NCBI RefSeq assembly: GCF_001570605.1
Contig: NZ_BBXG01000001.1
Coordinates: 1 to 64,000, forward strand
Length of the DNA stretch: 64,000 nt
Direction of reading: 5' to 3'
Source of the DNA: Herbidospora cretacea
Lineage (GTDB): Bacteria; Actinomycetota; Actinomycetes; Streptosporangiales; Streptosporangiaceae
Below the pieces are notes generated by a model, which did no database searches, was not told where the DNA came from, and saw nothing but the letters and a program-made list of their open reading frames with translations. Shown here in pieces: positions 1-9,828 of this stretch (its first letter is position 1; each line of letters starts with the position of its first letter). Position numbers and translations under genes: made by a program.

Positions 1-1118
1 GCCAGCACGCGGTCGGCCAGCTCGCGGACGGCGCCGGCGCCGCCCTCCTGGGTCAGCACGACGCGGGCGGCCCTGAGCACCTGGGCGTGGGAGCCGGGCA
101 CCGCGACCGGCCAGCCGACCAGCGACATGCAGCCGAGGTCGTTGACGTCGTTGCCGACGTAGGCGACCCGCTCGGGGTCGAGGCCCTCGATGGACAGCCA
201 GTCGGCCAGCGCGTTGGCCTTGGCCGACAGGCCCTGCAGCACCGGCACGCCGAGCTTGCGGGCGCGGGCGGCGACGACGGGGTTCTGCTCGGTCGACAGC
301 ACCAGCACCTTCACCCCGGCGCGGGTCAGCAGCGAGACCCCCATGCCGTCGGCGCGGGAGACCGCGACCATCTCGCGGCCCTCGGAGTCGACGAACGCGC
401 GGTCGTCGGTGTGGACGCCGTCGAAGTCGGTGACCACGGCGTCGACGTCGATCGGCAGCGGCTCGTCGACCACGTGGGCGAGCGCGCGCACGATCTCGAG
501 GTCTTCGGGGGTGTCGACCTCGTGGGCGGTCACGCTCCTGACCGGCTGCACGGCGACGGTGCCGAAGAAGCGGTGCCCGGCCTCCTTGAAGCCCTCGGCG
601 CGCATCACGTAGAAGGCGCCGGTCTCCCGGAAGTGGGGCTCGCGGTCCTGGCGGCGCGGGCGGGTGGCCGGGTCGTGGTTGATGCCGGCGCCGCCCTCCG
701 TCCAGAGGAACTCGTAGGTCTCCAGGCCGGAGAACACGACGTCGGCCTCGCCCGACAGCACCCGCGCGACGGCGGCGTCGATGTCGGCCGGGTCGATGAA
801 GACGCTGGTCGCCTGCACGAACACCACGACCTCCGGCGTCGCGCCGAGCGCGTCCAGGGCGTGGAGCACGGCCGACTCGCTGGAGGCGGTCGCGCCGGCG
901 ATCTCGGCGGGACGGTCGACGATCTGCGCGCCCGCGGCCTCGGCGGCGGCGGCGATCCCCTGATGGTCGGTGCTGACGACCACGGTGTCGACGGACTCGG
1001 CGCGGACCAGCGCGCTGACCGCCCGGGCGACCAGGGGGATCCCCCCGACGCGCTCCAGGTTCTTCAGCGGCACGCCCACCGAACCACCACGGGCGGGGAC
1101 AACGGCCAAGACTCGCAC
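1..1118 (-). CDS. Acylneuraminate cytidylyltransferase fused to a KdsC-like HAD domain (3' end cut by window)
   Basis: The first 372 residues are present; the end lies beyond position 1. The N-terminal half looks like a CMP-sialic acid synthetase: it opens with VRVLAVVPARGGSVG and a K-N-L segment, the nucleotide-binding signature of the family. From about residue 225 a second domain begins with DFDGVHTDD, the catalytic aspartate loop of HAD phosphatases, and continues with GNDVNDL, the later HAD acidic motif. This layout matches two-domain proteins that activate nonulosonic or related acids for surface polysaccharides, with the HAD part as a sugar-phosphate phosphatase. The GTG start at 1118 is supported by a GAGGAG ribosome site 7 bases upstream. 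Substrate cannot be told from sequence alone. The nearest upstream gene is divergent. Confidence 0.85.
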   Translation of the reverse strand, partial: MRVLAVVPARGGSVGVPLKNLERVGGIPLVARAVSALVRAESVDTVVVSTDHQGIAAAAEAAGAQIVDRPAEIAGATASSESAVLHALDALGATPEVVVFVQATSVFIDPADIDAAVARVLSGEADVVFSGLETYEFLWTEGGAGINHDPATRPRRQDREPHFRETGAFYVMRAEGFKEAGHRFFGTVAVQPVRSVTAHEVDTPEDLEIVRALAHVVDEPLPIDVDAVVTDFDGVHTDDRAFVDSEGREMVAVSRADGMGVSLLTRAGVKVLVLSTEQNPVVAARARKLGVPVLQGLSAKANALADWLSIEGLDPERVAYVGNDVNDLGCMSLVGWPVAVPGSHAQVLRAARVVLTQEGGAGAVRELADRVL

Positions 1119-1385
1119 GGGTCAACTCCTCAAAGGGTGGTAACCCCCCAGGTGGGGGTCCCAGGAAACCTAGTCACGAGTGTGACCAGAATGGGGCGGA
1201 TGAGCTTAACGGTTATGGTCGGGCACGTTAACTTTGTGTGCCAAGCGCCTGGCATTGATCTTTTTGAACGCTCTGACCTGCGGCTTTCGCGTGGCGATTT
1301 GGAGGCTATCGCATGACAGAGTATGTCGTTTACCCCGCAATCCAAGCACCTATCCAAATGATCAAACTTAAGATAGAAGTCACAT
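1119..1385. promoter_or_regulatory. Divergent intergenic region with small inverted repeats
   Basis: This 267-bp gap separates the cytidylyltransferase and esterase genes and is far more AT-rich than its flanks, as expected for divergent promoters. It holds GTCAC-GAGT-GTGAC (1173-1186) and TGCCA-N6-TGGCA (1239-1254), which could be operators. No open frame here looks coding. The regulator is unknown. Confidence 0.4.
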
Positions 1386-2324
1386 ATGCGACGACTATTG
1401 CTGGTTGTGTGTTTACCTCTGGTTCTTCTGCCGGCCGCATGCTCCGACGCCCCTCAGGAAAGGCAGGCCCCGGTGACGACCGCGCTCACCCCCCGCATCG
1501 CCGACAGGACACCGCTGGACGACCGGCAGGACGCCCTGACGATCGCCTCCGCCGCGCTCGGCCGCGACGCGCAGGTGCGGGTGCTCAAACCGGCGGGCTG
1601 GACCGAGGGGTCGACCGGCTGGCCGGTCCTCTACCTGCTGCACGGCTGCTGCGAGCCCACCGGTGACACCTGGCTGACCAAGGGCGACGCCGCGCGGGTG
1701 ACGGAGCGGCTGAGGGCCGTCGTGGTGGTCCCCGAGGGCGGCTCCGACGGCTGGTACGCCGACTGGCTCGACGGCCCGGCCTGGGAGACCTTCCACATGA
1801 AGGAGGTCCGCTCCCTCGTGGAGGACCTCTACGGCGTGGGGGAGCGGCGCGCCGTCGCGGGCCTGTCGATGGGCGGCCACGGCGCGTTCGGCTACGCCGC
1901 CCGCAACCCGGGCGTGTTCGAGGCGGCGGCGGCGTTCTCGGGCGTGCTCGACATCCGCATGGACGTGCCGGGGTTCTCCTCGTTCCTGCGCGACAACGGC
2001 GCCGAGCCGGACAAGCTGTGGGGCCCGCTCCCGGATCGCGAGGACAACTGGCGCGCCCACAACCCCGCCGACCTCGCGACCAAGCTCACGGGCCTGCGTC
2101 TCTACGTGTCGGCGGGCGACGGCGAGCCGGGCGAGCTCGACTCGGGCGGCGGCACCGACTTCGGCGAACAGTCGATTCTGCGGCAGAGCCAGCGCTTCGT
2201 CCGCGCGGCGAGAATCGCCGGGCTGAAAGTCGAGACGGATTTCTACGGCCACGGCCACCACGACTGGCCCTACTGGACGCGTGCGCTGGAGCGCGCCCTT
2301 CCCCTTCTCCTGCCGGAGGCGTGA
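1386..2324 (+). CDS. Lipoprotein esterase (esterase D / enterochelin-esterase-like alpha/beta hydrolase)
   Basis: A 312-residue alpha/beta hydrolase. The N-terminus MRRLLLVVCLPLVLLPAACS is a signal peptide with a lipobox ending at Cys19, so the mature protein is probably a lipid-anchored extracellular enzyme. The nucleophile elbow GLSMGG puts the catalytic Ser at residue 161, and a histidine-rich YGHGHHDW segment near residue 290 supplies the likely catalytic His. The family (PF00756) includes S-formylglutathione hydrolase, antigen 85 and enterochelin esterases. It stops 11 bp from the convergent end of the NRPS locus. A link to the NRPS product, such as hydrolysis of a peptide outside the cell, is only a guess. 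No strong ribosome site is visible before the ATG. Confidence 0.85.
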   Translation: MRRLLLVVCLPLVLLPAACSDAPQERQAPVTTALTPRIADRTPLDDRQDALTIASAALGRDAQVRVLKPAGWTEGSTGWPVLYLLHGCCEPTGDTWLTKGDAARVTERLRAVVVVPEGGSDGWYADWLDGPAWETFHMKEVRSLVEDLYGVGERRAVAGLSMGGHGAFGYAARNPGVFEAAAAFSGVLDIRMDVPGFSSFLRDNGAEPDKLWGPLPDREDNWRAHNPADLATKLTGLRLYVSAGDGEPGELDSGGGTDFGEQSILRQSQRFVRAARIAGLKVETDFYGHGHHDWPYWTRALERALPLLLPEA

Positions 2325-2335
2325 GGCCGTAAGCC

Positions 2336-3820
2336 TCAGCGTCCCGGGCCTTCGCCTCCCGCCACGACATAGTGGCGGGGGGTGATCGCCGCCATTCGTC
2401 CCGGGAGCAGCCGCAGGCATTCCGTGTGCAGTTCTCCGGGCGTCAGCGCCGATTCCGCCCGGCAGACGAGGTCCCGATCGACCGATGCCGCTATTGCGCC
2501 CGCGTCGGTGACGAGTCGTGTCACTTCGGGTAATGACACCCATTGTCCGTCGGTGAACACCCAGGAATCGTCGCGCTCGATCGGTGCAATTCCTGATATT
2601 TCGGAAATGTCGTCGGCATTTCCGTCCGCGGCGGCGATCAATACTTTCGCGATGCCCTCACCGAGCGAAAAGGCGTCGTCCCGGGGCAGAACTCGGGGGT
2701 CGGCCCACAAGGTCAGATCCAATTCGCCGTGCAGCCGGTGCACCCACAGCGCCGTCCGGCACGGCAGGGTCGCCTCCGGCAGCCAGACCGCCCGCACCTC
2801 GTCGCCGGAGGTGGCCGGGCGGCCGGTCCGCCCGGTGCCGCTCATGTCGTTGAAGACCAGGTCGCGGGCGAAGAACAGGCCCCGGTCGCGCTGCACCCGT
2901 TCCATGATCGAGATCAGCGCGTCCGCGTCGAACCTGCTGTTCTGGTACGCCCCCAGCGCCGCCCCCCGCATCCCGGCCAGGACCTCCCCGAAATCGCGGG
3001 AGACGGGCACCGGGACGAGCGCGTCCTGGGCCAGCGGCCCCACGTACGACCGCAGGTCGGGCCGGAACCGGTTGGCCGAGATCGACAGCACCCCGGTCAG
3101 CGGCACCCCGCCGCGCACTCCGGCCAGCGCCGCGTAGGCGGCGAGCACGGCGGACGACGCGCTGACGCCCGTCCGGGCCGCGATCCTGGTCAGCGCGCGG
3201 GCCGCCCCGGCCGAGCGCACCCGGAGCCGGGGCAGCCGCCACTCGTGCCCGGCGTCGTCGACGGAGACCGCCAGGGTGGAGCGCGGCACCCGGGTCAGCG
3301 CGCCCTCCCAGTAGCGCAGCGCGGCCCCGGCCCGCTTCCGCCCGGCCGCCGACGTCTCGGCCAGCGCCACGTCGACCGGCTGCGGCGCGGTGACGGCCTC
3401 GAGCGGCTTGCCCACCACGATGTCGTCCCAGTCGGCCAGCAGCACGGCCAGCCCGGCCGCGTCGGCGGCGCTGTGGGTGGTCACCAGCGTCACCTGGTCG
3501 CCGGCCACCCCCACGCGCAGGGGCAGCTCGTTCTCCAGGTCGAACCGGACCGTGTGGTCGGCCGCCGCGCCCACGTGGACCTCGCCGGAGCCGTGCACGC
3601 GCTGCACGTCGCCGTGGAAGGTGGTGCGCAGCGACTCGTGCCGGGTCACCAGGGCCAGCACCGCCTCCTCCACCGGGACCCCGGCCGGGAGCGGGCGGAC
3701 CACCCGGTAGTTCATGTGCTCCGGCGGGTCGGTGCGGACGCAGCGGACCATGTTGGCCTGGCCGTGCGTCAGCGGCCCCTCCCGGGAGGGCAGCCCGGAG
3801 AAATTCACTGGGAAGATCAC
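2336..3820 (-). CDS. Stand-alone condensation-like protein of the NRPS locus
   Basis: 494 residues from a GTG start that overlaps the upstream NRPS stop by four bases (GTGA), so it is translationally coupled to it. The opening PLTHGQANMVRCV resembles C-domain core motif C1, and RHESLRTTF near residue 80 is a typical C2 region. The HHxxxDG catalytic motif is altered to THSAADA near residue 117: the second His and the Asp remain, while the first His and the Gly are lost. No A, T or TE domain is present. Such free C domains can join an amine or an acyl group to a carrier-bound intermediate, act in trans, or be inactive partners. The long open frame continues upstream inside the NRPS, but that part is a shadow. 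Confidence 0.8.
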   Translation of the reverse strand: MIFPVNFSGLPSREGPLTHGQANMVRCVRTDPPEHMNYRVVRPLPAGVPVEEAVLALVTRHESLRTTFHGDVQRVHGSGEVHVGAAADHTVRFDLENELPLRVGVAGDQVTLVTTHSAADAAGLAVLLADWDDIVVGKPLEAVTAPQPVDVALAETSAAGRKRAGAALRYWEGALTRVPRSTLAVSVDDAGHEWRLPRLRVRSAGAARALTRIAARTGVSASSAVLAAYAALAGVRGGVPLTGVLSISANRFRPDLRSYVGPLAQDALVPVPVSRDFGEVLAGMRGAALGAYQNSRFDADALISIMERVQRDRGLFFARDLVFNDMSGTGRTGRPATSGDEVRAVWLPEATLPCRTALWVHRLHGELDLTLWADPRVLPRDDAFSLGEGIAKVLIAAADGNADDISEISGIAPIERDDSWVFTDGQWVSLPEVTRLVTDAGAIAASVDRDLVCRAESALTPGELHTECLRLLPGRMAAITPRHYVVAGGEGPGR

Positions 3821-6800
3821 TCCTGCCTCCCGTGGACGAGGGCGGCGGCCTCCTCGTCGGAGAGCTCGTCCAGCTCGGCGACGATCAGCTCCTCGACGGC
3901 GGCGGCGAGCCGCTCGACCGTGGGGGCGTCGAAGATCACCCTGATCGGCACCTCGACCCCCGTGATCGCCCGGATCCGGGCCAGCGCGCGGGCCGCGAGC
4001 AGCGAGTGGCCGCCGATGGCGAAGAAGTCGTCCAGGGCGCCGACCCCGGTGAGGCCGAGCACCTCCCCGTACACCTCCGCGACGAGGGCCTCGGCGTCGC
4101 CGCGCGGTTCGACGTGCCCGAGCGAGCCGCCCGCGTCGGGCGCGGGCAGGCCGCGCTTGTCGACCTTGCCGTGGGGGGTGAGCGGCAGCGCGTCCAGCCA
4201 CATCCAGACCGAGGGGACCAGGTACGACGGCAGCGCCGCCGCCACCCACTCCCCGAGGTCGGCGGGGTCCGTCCGGGTGCCGGTGACGTAGGCGACCAGC
4301 CGGTCGGCGTCGGCGACCACGACGGCCCCGGTGACCGCCGGGTGGGCGGTCAGCCGCATCTCGATCTCGGCCGGCTCGACCCGGTGGCCGCGGACCTTGA
4401 CCTGGTCGTCGGCCCGGCCGAGGAACTCCAGCCGCCCGTCGGCCAGGAACCGGGCCCGGTCGCCGGTCCGGTAGACCCGGCCGTGCCCGGTGGGCCGGAA
4501 CCTCTCGGCGGTCAGCGCCGGCTGGTTCAGGTAGCCGTCGGCCAGCCCCGCGCCGCCCAGGCAGAGCTCGCCGGGCATCCCCGGCGGCACCGGCTGGCCC
4601 TGGCCGTCGAGGACCAGCGCGACCACCCCGCCGACGGGCCGCCCGATCGACGGCCGGTCCTCACCGGTGACGTCGCCGGCGGTGGCGATGATCGTGCCCT
4701 CGGTCGGGCCGTAGGTGTTCACCAGCCGCACCGTGTCGCCGAACCGGGCCCGCCAGCGCGCCACGGCGGCCCCGCTCAGCTCCTCGCCGCCGAGGATGAC
4801 CAGCCGCAGCCGGGGCGGCCAGTCGACGTCGAGGGTGACCAGCTCGTGGAAGTAGGCCGTGGGCAGGTCGAGCACCGTCACGTCGCGCCCGCGCGGCGAG
4901 GCCAGGAACGCCGGCAGCGTCAGCGGCCCGCCGGGCAGCAGTTCGAGGGTGGCCCCGGCGGCCAGCGCCGGGTAGATCTCCTCGGCGTGGGTGTCGAAGG
5001 AGTAGGCCGCGAACTGCACCACGTGGTCGTCGGGCGTCAGCTCGTACGCCTCCCGCATCCACGCCACCCGCGCCGCCAGCGCCTGATGGCCGACCACGAC
5101 CCCCTTCGGCGTCCCGGTGGACCCTGAGGTGAACAGCACGTAGGCCGCGTCCTCGTGGCTCCCTCCGGCCGCCTCCTCGCGCAGGAACGCCTTGCGCGCC
5201 TCCGGCAGCGCCGGATCGACCGGCAGGTAGGCCGCCCCGGAGGCCCACGCGCCCAGCAGGGCCCCGATCCCCTCGGGGGTCCGGTCGAGGCCGACCTCCC
5301 GGATCGTGCGGCCGTTCTCGTGGACGGCGATCGGCAGCTCCCCGTAGGCGACGGTGCGCCCGTCGGTCCGGACGGCCACCGCGTCGGGCCGTTCGGCGAT
5401 CTGCCGGGCGATCATCGCGGGGACCCGTTCGGGGTCGGGCAGCTCGGGGCCGCGCCCGGCCCGGTCGAGGAACTCCCGGTCGGCCTCGGTGAGCAGCGGC
5501 AGCTCCGACAGGCGGCGCGCGGGGTCGGCGATGACGCCGCGCAGCAGCGTCTCCAGCCGCGCGGCCAGGCCCTGGGCCGTCGAGGCGTCGTAGAGGAGCG
5601 TGTCGTACTCCAGCTGGACGAGCAGGCCCTCGGGGTCCTGCCAGGCCTCCAGCAGCAGGTCGAACTTGGCCTGGGCGTGGCCGCTCGGCAGGTCGCCGAC
5701 GGTCAGCCCGGCGAAGGGGCGCGGCACCCGGCCGGTCTCGTGGGTGTGCAGGATCGCCATGGTCTGGAAGACGGGGGTGCGGGTCAGGTCGCGCTCCAGC
5801 TTCAGCTCGGCGACCAGCTTCTCGAACGGCACGCCCCGGTGCTGGAAGGCGTCCAGGACGGCCGTCCGGGTCTTCAGCAGCAGCTCGGGGAAGAGCGGGT
5901 CGCCGGACAGGTCGCCGCGCAGGACCAGGATGTCGGTCAGGTAGCCGATCACCGATTCGAGCGCGACGGTGTCGCGTCCGGCGTTGGAGGTGCCGACGAG
6001 GATGTCGGTGCCGCCGGTGTGCCGGGCCAGCGTCGTCTGGTAGGCGGCCAGCAGCGTCATGAACAGCGTCACCCGGTGGTCCCGCGCCAGCGCGACCAGC
6101 TTCTCGGTCTCGGCCAGGCCGAGCCGGAACGACACGAGCGCGCCCGGCCCGGCGGCCCCGGTGCGCGGCCGGTCGGGGTGCAGGTCGAGCGGGGTCGGCC
6201 CGGCGAGCTGCCGCCGCCAGTAGTCGACCGCCTTGACCCCGTCGCGGGCCCGCTGCCACACCGCGACGTCGCCGAACTGGAGCGGCACCGGCGGCAGGGG
6301 GACGCCGGAGTAGGCGTCGGCGAGCTCGTCGAGCAGGATGTTCAGCGACACCCCGTCGCCGGTGATGTGGTGGGCGACCACGCAGAGCACGTGCCCGTCG
6401 GGCACCTCGACCACGGTGACCCGGATCGCCGGTCCGGCGGTGAGGTCGAACGGGGTGTTCACCCGGTCGGCCACCGGACGGGCGGGGTCGTCGGCGCTGA
6501 TCCACTCGATGACGGGGGTGACGTCCTGGATCTCCACGACCGGCTCGCCGTCGACGGCCGGGAAGCTGGTCCGCAGGATCTCGTGCCGCGAGGCGACCGT
6601 GGTGAGCGCGTCCTGGAGCCGTGAGCGGTCGAGGTCGCCCCGCAGATGCCGGACCAGCCACATGTTGAACCCGGCGTCGGTGTCCGGGTGGAGCCGGTTG
6701 AGGAACCAGAGGCGCTCCTGCCCGGCCGACAGCGGCGGCGTCGTCCCGGCGGGACGCGGCTGCGGCACGTGGTCGACCTTCGGGCGGGCCCCGTCGACCT

Positions 6801-9636
6801 GGGCGGCCAGCCCGGCGACGGTCGGGTGGAGGAACACCGTGCTCACCGGCAGCCGGACCGGCAGCCGGGCGATCACCCGGGTGGCCAGCAGCGAGTGGCC
6901 GCCGAGCGCGAAGAAGTCGTCGTCGCCCCCCGGCATGGGGGTCTTCAGCACGTCCGCGAACACCTTGGCGACCAGCCGCTCGGTCCGCGTCTTCAGCATC
7001 CGGGACGGCGCGGTGGTCACCTCGGCCTTCGGCAGCGCCTTGCGGTCGACCTTCCCGTTCGGCGTCAGCGGCAGCGCGCCGAGCACCACGACCCGGCTCG
7101 GCACCATGTAGCCCGGGAGGACCTTGGCGGCCTCGTCGCGGACCTTCGCGGCGTCACCGGTCACGAACGCGACGATCGTGTCGTCCTGGACGGCCGCGAC
7201 CGCCTGGCCGACCCCCTCGATCGACTCCAGCACGGTCTCGATCTCGCCGAGCTCGATGCGGTGGCCCCGGAGCTTGACCTGGTTGTCGGTCCGCCCGAGG
7301 AACTCCAGGGTCCCGTCGGCCAGCACCCGGACCAGGTCGCCGGTCCGGTAGAACCGGTCGGGCGTGAACCGCTCGGCGGTCAGCTCCGGCCGGTCGTGGT
7401 AGCCCGTGGCCACCCCGAGCCCGCCGATGCGCAGCTCGCCGGGCACCCCGACGGGCGCGAGGTCCTCACCGGCGACGACGCGGATCACCGTGCCGGGCGT
7501 CGGGCGGCCGATGCTGATCGCCTCGGCGTCGCGGGGGACGTCCCAGGTGGTCGAGTAGATGGTCGTCTCGGTGGGGCCGTAGCCGTTGATCAGCCGGTGG
7601 GTGCGGGCGGTCAGCTCCTTCGCCAGCTTGGGCGGCAGCGGCTCCCCGGCGGTGATCGCGGTGACCGGCGGCCATTCGGCGGTCAGCAGCACCCGCCACC
7701 CCGACGGCGTGGCCTGCACGTGGGTGACCCCGTGGTCGCGGATCAGGTCGGCGACGACCTGGGCGTCGCGGGCGTCCTCGGCGAAGACCACCCGCCCGCC
7801 GGTGATCAGCGGCAGGAACAGCTCCACCGCCGAGATGTCGAACGCGGTGCTCGTCAGCGCCAGCCAGACGTCGTCGGGCGTCGACCCCACGATGTCCCGC
7901 ATGCCCAGCAGCAGGTTGGCCAGCGCCGGGTGCGGGACCACCACGCCCTTCGGCAGACCGGTTGACCCGGAGGTGTAGAGAATGTAAGCGGGCGCGTCAG
8001 AGGTGGTCGGAGTGAAGTCGGTCTCCGGGACGGCGAGATCCTCGTCGCGCAGGACGGCCTCCGCGCCTGAATCTTTCAGAATGTATTCAACGCGCGCCTG
8101 CGGATAGGCCGGGTCGACCGGGAGATAGGCGGCCCCGGCGAGGTGCGCCGCGAGCATCGCCACGATCGTCTGGACGCCGCGCGAGGTCCGGATCGCCACC
8201 AGTCTCACCGGCGGCAGCGACGCGGCGACCGACTTCGCCCACCGGAGCAGTTCGTCGTAGGTGACGTCGTCGACGGCGAGCGCGTGCGGCGTCCGCGCGG
8301 CCTGCTCGGCGAACAGGGACGTCCAGGTGGCGACCTCGTGGCCGGGGGCGCCGCGGCCCTGCTCGACCAGCCAGGCCCGCTCGCCGTCGGGCAGCAGGTT
8401 CACCGCGCCGAGCGGCCGGGCGGGGTCGGAGAGGAGGCCGCCCAGGAAGGCGCGGAACCGGTCGGCCATCCTGCGGGCCGTGGCCTCGGTGAACAGGTCG
8501 GCGCTGTAGATGAGCGAGCCGGTCATCGAGCCGTCGGCGTTGGGCCACAGGTCGAGCGACAGGTCGCAGCGGGCGCCGGCGTACCCGCTGACGAACGCCT
8601 CCGCGTCGAGACCGGGCAGGGGGCTCGCGATCGCGTCGGCGGTGTAGTTGTGCAGGGCGAACATGGTCTGGAAGACCGGGGTGCGGCTCAGGTCGCGGGG
8701 GAGGCCGAGGTCGGCGATCACGCGTTCCAGCGGGACGTCGGCGTGTGACATGGCCTCGATCACCGCCCGCCGGGTCGCCTTCACGGCGTCGGCGAACGTG
8801 CCCGCCGGGGCTAATCGGAGCGGGAGCATGCTGGTCAGGTGGCCGATGACGTGTTCCTGGCTGACGTCGACGCGCCGGGAGACCGGCGTGCCGACGCAGA
8901 AGTCGTCCTGGCCCGAGTGCCGGGCCAGGAACGCCGCGAACGCGGCCAGGTGGACCATGAACGGGGTGGCCCGCATGCTCCGGGCCGTCTCGGCGGCCTT
9001 CGCGACCAGTTCCGGCGGGAGCTCGACGAGCACCTCGCCGCCCCGCCCGCCGCGCCGCGCCGGGCGGGGCAGGTCGGTGGGCAGGTCGAGCACCGGGACG
9101 CCGCGCAGCCGCTCGGACCACCAGCCGGCGTCGCTCTCGGGAGCCCTCTCCACCTGCGGATTCACCGGTGGGAGCGCTCCAGAACCGCTGTAGGCGTCGG
9201 CCAGCTCGCGGGCCAGGATCCCCACCGACAGGCCGTCGGCGATGATGTGGTGCAGCGCGATCGCCAGCACGTGGTCATGGTCGTCCAGCTTGATCAGCAC
9301 GACCTCGACCGGCGGCTTCGAGAGGTCCATCGCCGTGTTGGAGAGCGTCCGCACGATCGCCTCGGCCTCCTCGACGCCGGCCGCCGTGACCTGCGTGATC
9401 GGCACCGGCCCCGGGGGCAGCACCTCGGCCGCCGCGGTGGGGAAGCGGGTGCGCAGGCTCTCCTGCCGGGACGCCGCGGTCTCGAACGCCCGCGCCAGCC
9501 GCGCCGGGTCGAGGGGGCCGCGCAGCCGGTAGGCGTGGCACGTCGTGTAGGACGGGTCTGCTGGGTCGAGCTGGTGCAGGAACCACAGGCGTTCCTGCCC
9601 GGGGGAGAGGGCGCGAGCCAAGGGGAGAACCGCCAA
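3817..9636 (-). CDS. Dimodular nonribosomal peptide synthetase, C-A-T-C-A-T
   Basis: About 1,940 residues. Domains in order: C1 (LSPGQERLW at the start, HHIIADG), A1 ([11 protein letters not shown]), T1 (LGGHSLL), C2 (HHITGDG), A2 ([11 protein letters not shown]) and T2 (IGGHSLL). No epimerase or thioesterase is present, so the chain must pass to another protein. Hand-read specificity residues are D-I-V-Q-I-A-G-I-Y for A1 (faintly glycine-like) and D-T-E-L-I-G-T-I-I for A2 (no match recalled). An N-terminal C domain suggests either an acyl starter or an upstream donor. The frame is open to GTG 9735 and ATG 9726, but an operator-like palindrome at 9642-9664 and low-GC sequence argue for a later start such as TTG 9636; this is uncertain. 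Confidence 0.93.
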   Translation of the reverse strand: MAVLPLARALSPGQERLWFLHQLDPADPSYTTCHAYRLRGPLDPARLARAFETAASRQESLRTRFPTAAAEVLPPGPVPITQVTAAGVEEAEAIVRTLSNTAMDLSKPPVEVVLIKLDDHDHVLAIALHHIIADGLSVGILARELADAYSGSGALPPVNPQVERAPESDAGWWSERLRGVPVLDLPTDLPRPARRGGRGGEVLVELPPELVAKAAETARSMRATPFMVHLAAFAAFLARHSGQDDFCVGTPVSRRVDVSQEHVIGHLTSMLPLRLAPAGTFADAVKATRRAVIEAMSHADVPLERVIADLGLPRDLSRTPVFQTMFALHNYTADAIASPLPGLDAEAFVSGYAGARCDLSLDLWPNADGSMTGSLIYSADLFTEATARRMADRFRAFLGGLLSDPARPLGAVNLLPDGERAWLVEQGRGAPGHEVATWTSLFAEQAARTPHALAVDDVTYDELLRWAKSVAASLPPVRLVAIRTSRGVQTIVAMLAAHLAGAAYLPVDPAYPQARVEYILKDSGAEAVLRDEDLAVPETDFTPTTSDAPAYILYTSGSTGLPKGVVVPHPALANLLLGMRDIVGSTPDDVWLALTSTAFDISAVELFLPLITGGRVVFAEDARDAQVVADLIRDHGVTHVQATPSGWRVLLTAEWPPVTAITAGEPLPPKLAKELTARTHRLINGYGPTETTIYSTTWDVPRDAEAISIGRPTPGTVIRVVAGEDLAPVGVPGELRIGGLGVATGYHDRPELTAERFTPDRFYRTGDLVRVLADGTLEFLGRTDNQVKLRGHRIELGEIETVLESIEGVGQAVAAVQDDTIVAFVTGDAAKVRDEAAKVLPGYMVPSRVVVLGALPLTPNGKVDRKALPKAEVTTAPSRMLKTRTERLVAKVFADVLKTPMPGGDDDFFALGGHSLLATRVIARLPVRLPVSTVFLHPTVAGLAAQVDGARPKVDHVPQPRPAGTTPPLSAGQERLWFLNRLHPDTDAGFNMWLVRHLRGDLDRSRLQDALTTVASRHEILRTSFPAVDGEPVVEIQDVTPVIEWISADDPARPVADRVNTPFDLTAGPAIRVTVVEVPDGHVLCVVAHHITGDGVSLNILLDELADAYSGVPLPPVPLQFGDVAVWQRARDGVKAVDYWRRQLAGPTPLDLHPDRPRTGAAGPGALVSFRLGLAETEKLVALARDHRVTLFMTLLAAYQTTLARHTGGTDILVGTSNAGRDTVALESVIGYLTDILVLRGDLSGDPLFPELLLKTRTAVLDAFQHRGVPFEKLVAELKLERDLTRTPVFQTMAILHTHETGRVPRPFAGLTVGDLPSGHAQAKFDLLLEAWQDPEGLLVQLEYDTLLYDASTAQGLAARLETLLRGVIADPARRLSELPLLTEADREFLDRAGRGPELPDPERVPAMIARQIAERPDAVAVRTDGRTVAYGELPIAVHENGRTIREVGLDRTPEGIGALLGAWASGAAYLPVDPALPEARKAFLREEAAGGSHEDAAYVLFTSGSTGTPKGVVVGHQALAARVAWMREAYELTPDDHVVQFAAYSFDTHAEEIYPALAAGATLELLPGGPLTLPAFLASPRGRDVTVLDLPTAYFHELVTLDVDWPPRLRLVILGGEELSGAAVARWRARFGDTVRLVNTYGPTEGTIIATAGDVTGEDRPSIGRPVGGVVALVLDGQGQPVPPGMPGELCLGGAGLADGYLNQPALTAERFRPTGHGRVYRTGDRARFLADGRLEFLGRADDQVKVRGHRVEPAEIEMRLTAHPAVTGAVVVADADRLVAYVTGTRTDPADLGEWVAAALPSYLVPSVWMWLDALPLTPHGKVDKRGLPAPDAGGSLGHVEPRGDAEALVAEVYGEVLGLTGVGALDDFFAIGGHSLLAARALARIRAITGVEVPIRVIFDAPTVERLAAAVEELIVAELDELSDEEAAALVHGRQE

Positions 9637-9641
9637 ACTAA

Positions 9642-9664
9642 AACTGGAAAGTTTGCTTACAGTT
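9642..9664. promoter_or_regulatory. Operator-like imperfect palindrome A (minus-strand NRPS promoter)
   Basis: AACTGGAA-N7-TTACAGTT, 7 of 8 arm positions paired, in AT-rich DNA just upstream of the probable start of the minus-strand synthetase. It shares half-site sequence and spacing with the palindrome at 9769-9791. The binding protein is unknown. Confidence 0.5.
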
Positions 9665-9768
9665 AGCGCGATCGGCGCCAGTGAACCACGCCGACGGAGG
9701 GCCCGACAAGCCCACGTTTCAGTCATTGTGTGCACGTGGCGGCCGTGCGAGACTGACGATCTCCGCTT

Positions 9769-9791
9769 AACTGTAAAGACTATTTACAGTA
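9769..9791. promoter_or_regulatory. Operator-like palindrome B (plus-strand NRPS promoter)
   Basis: AACTGTAA-N7-TTACAGTA. The core at 9770-9790 is a perfect 8-bp inverted repeat, ACTGTAAA and TTTACAGT, around GACTA. It lies 38 bp upstream of the GTG start at 9829. With site A it probably gives one regulator control of both divergent transcripts. It does not match an actinobacterial iron box or a Zur box. Confidence 0.6.
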
Positions 9792-9828
9792 AGGGAAATT
9801 GACAAACCGTCGTCGGAAGAGTCATTTC

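Noticed and set aside
3821-4249. Upstream extension of the condensation-like gene
   Set aside because: The segment lies inside the NRPS T2 region in another frame and ends before a coupled GTG start.
9642-9791. Iron box controlling a siderophore NRPS
   Set aside because: The palindromes do not fit the IdeR/DmdR consensus, and no siderophore receptor or hydroxylase is present.
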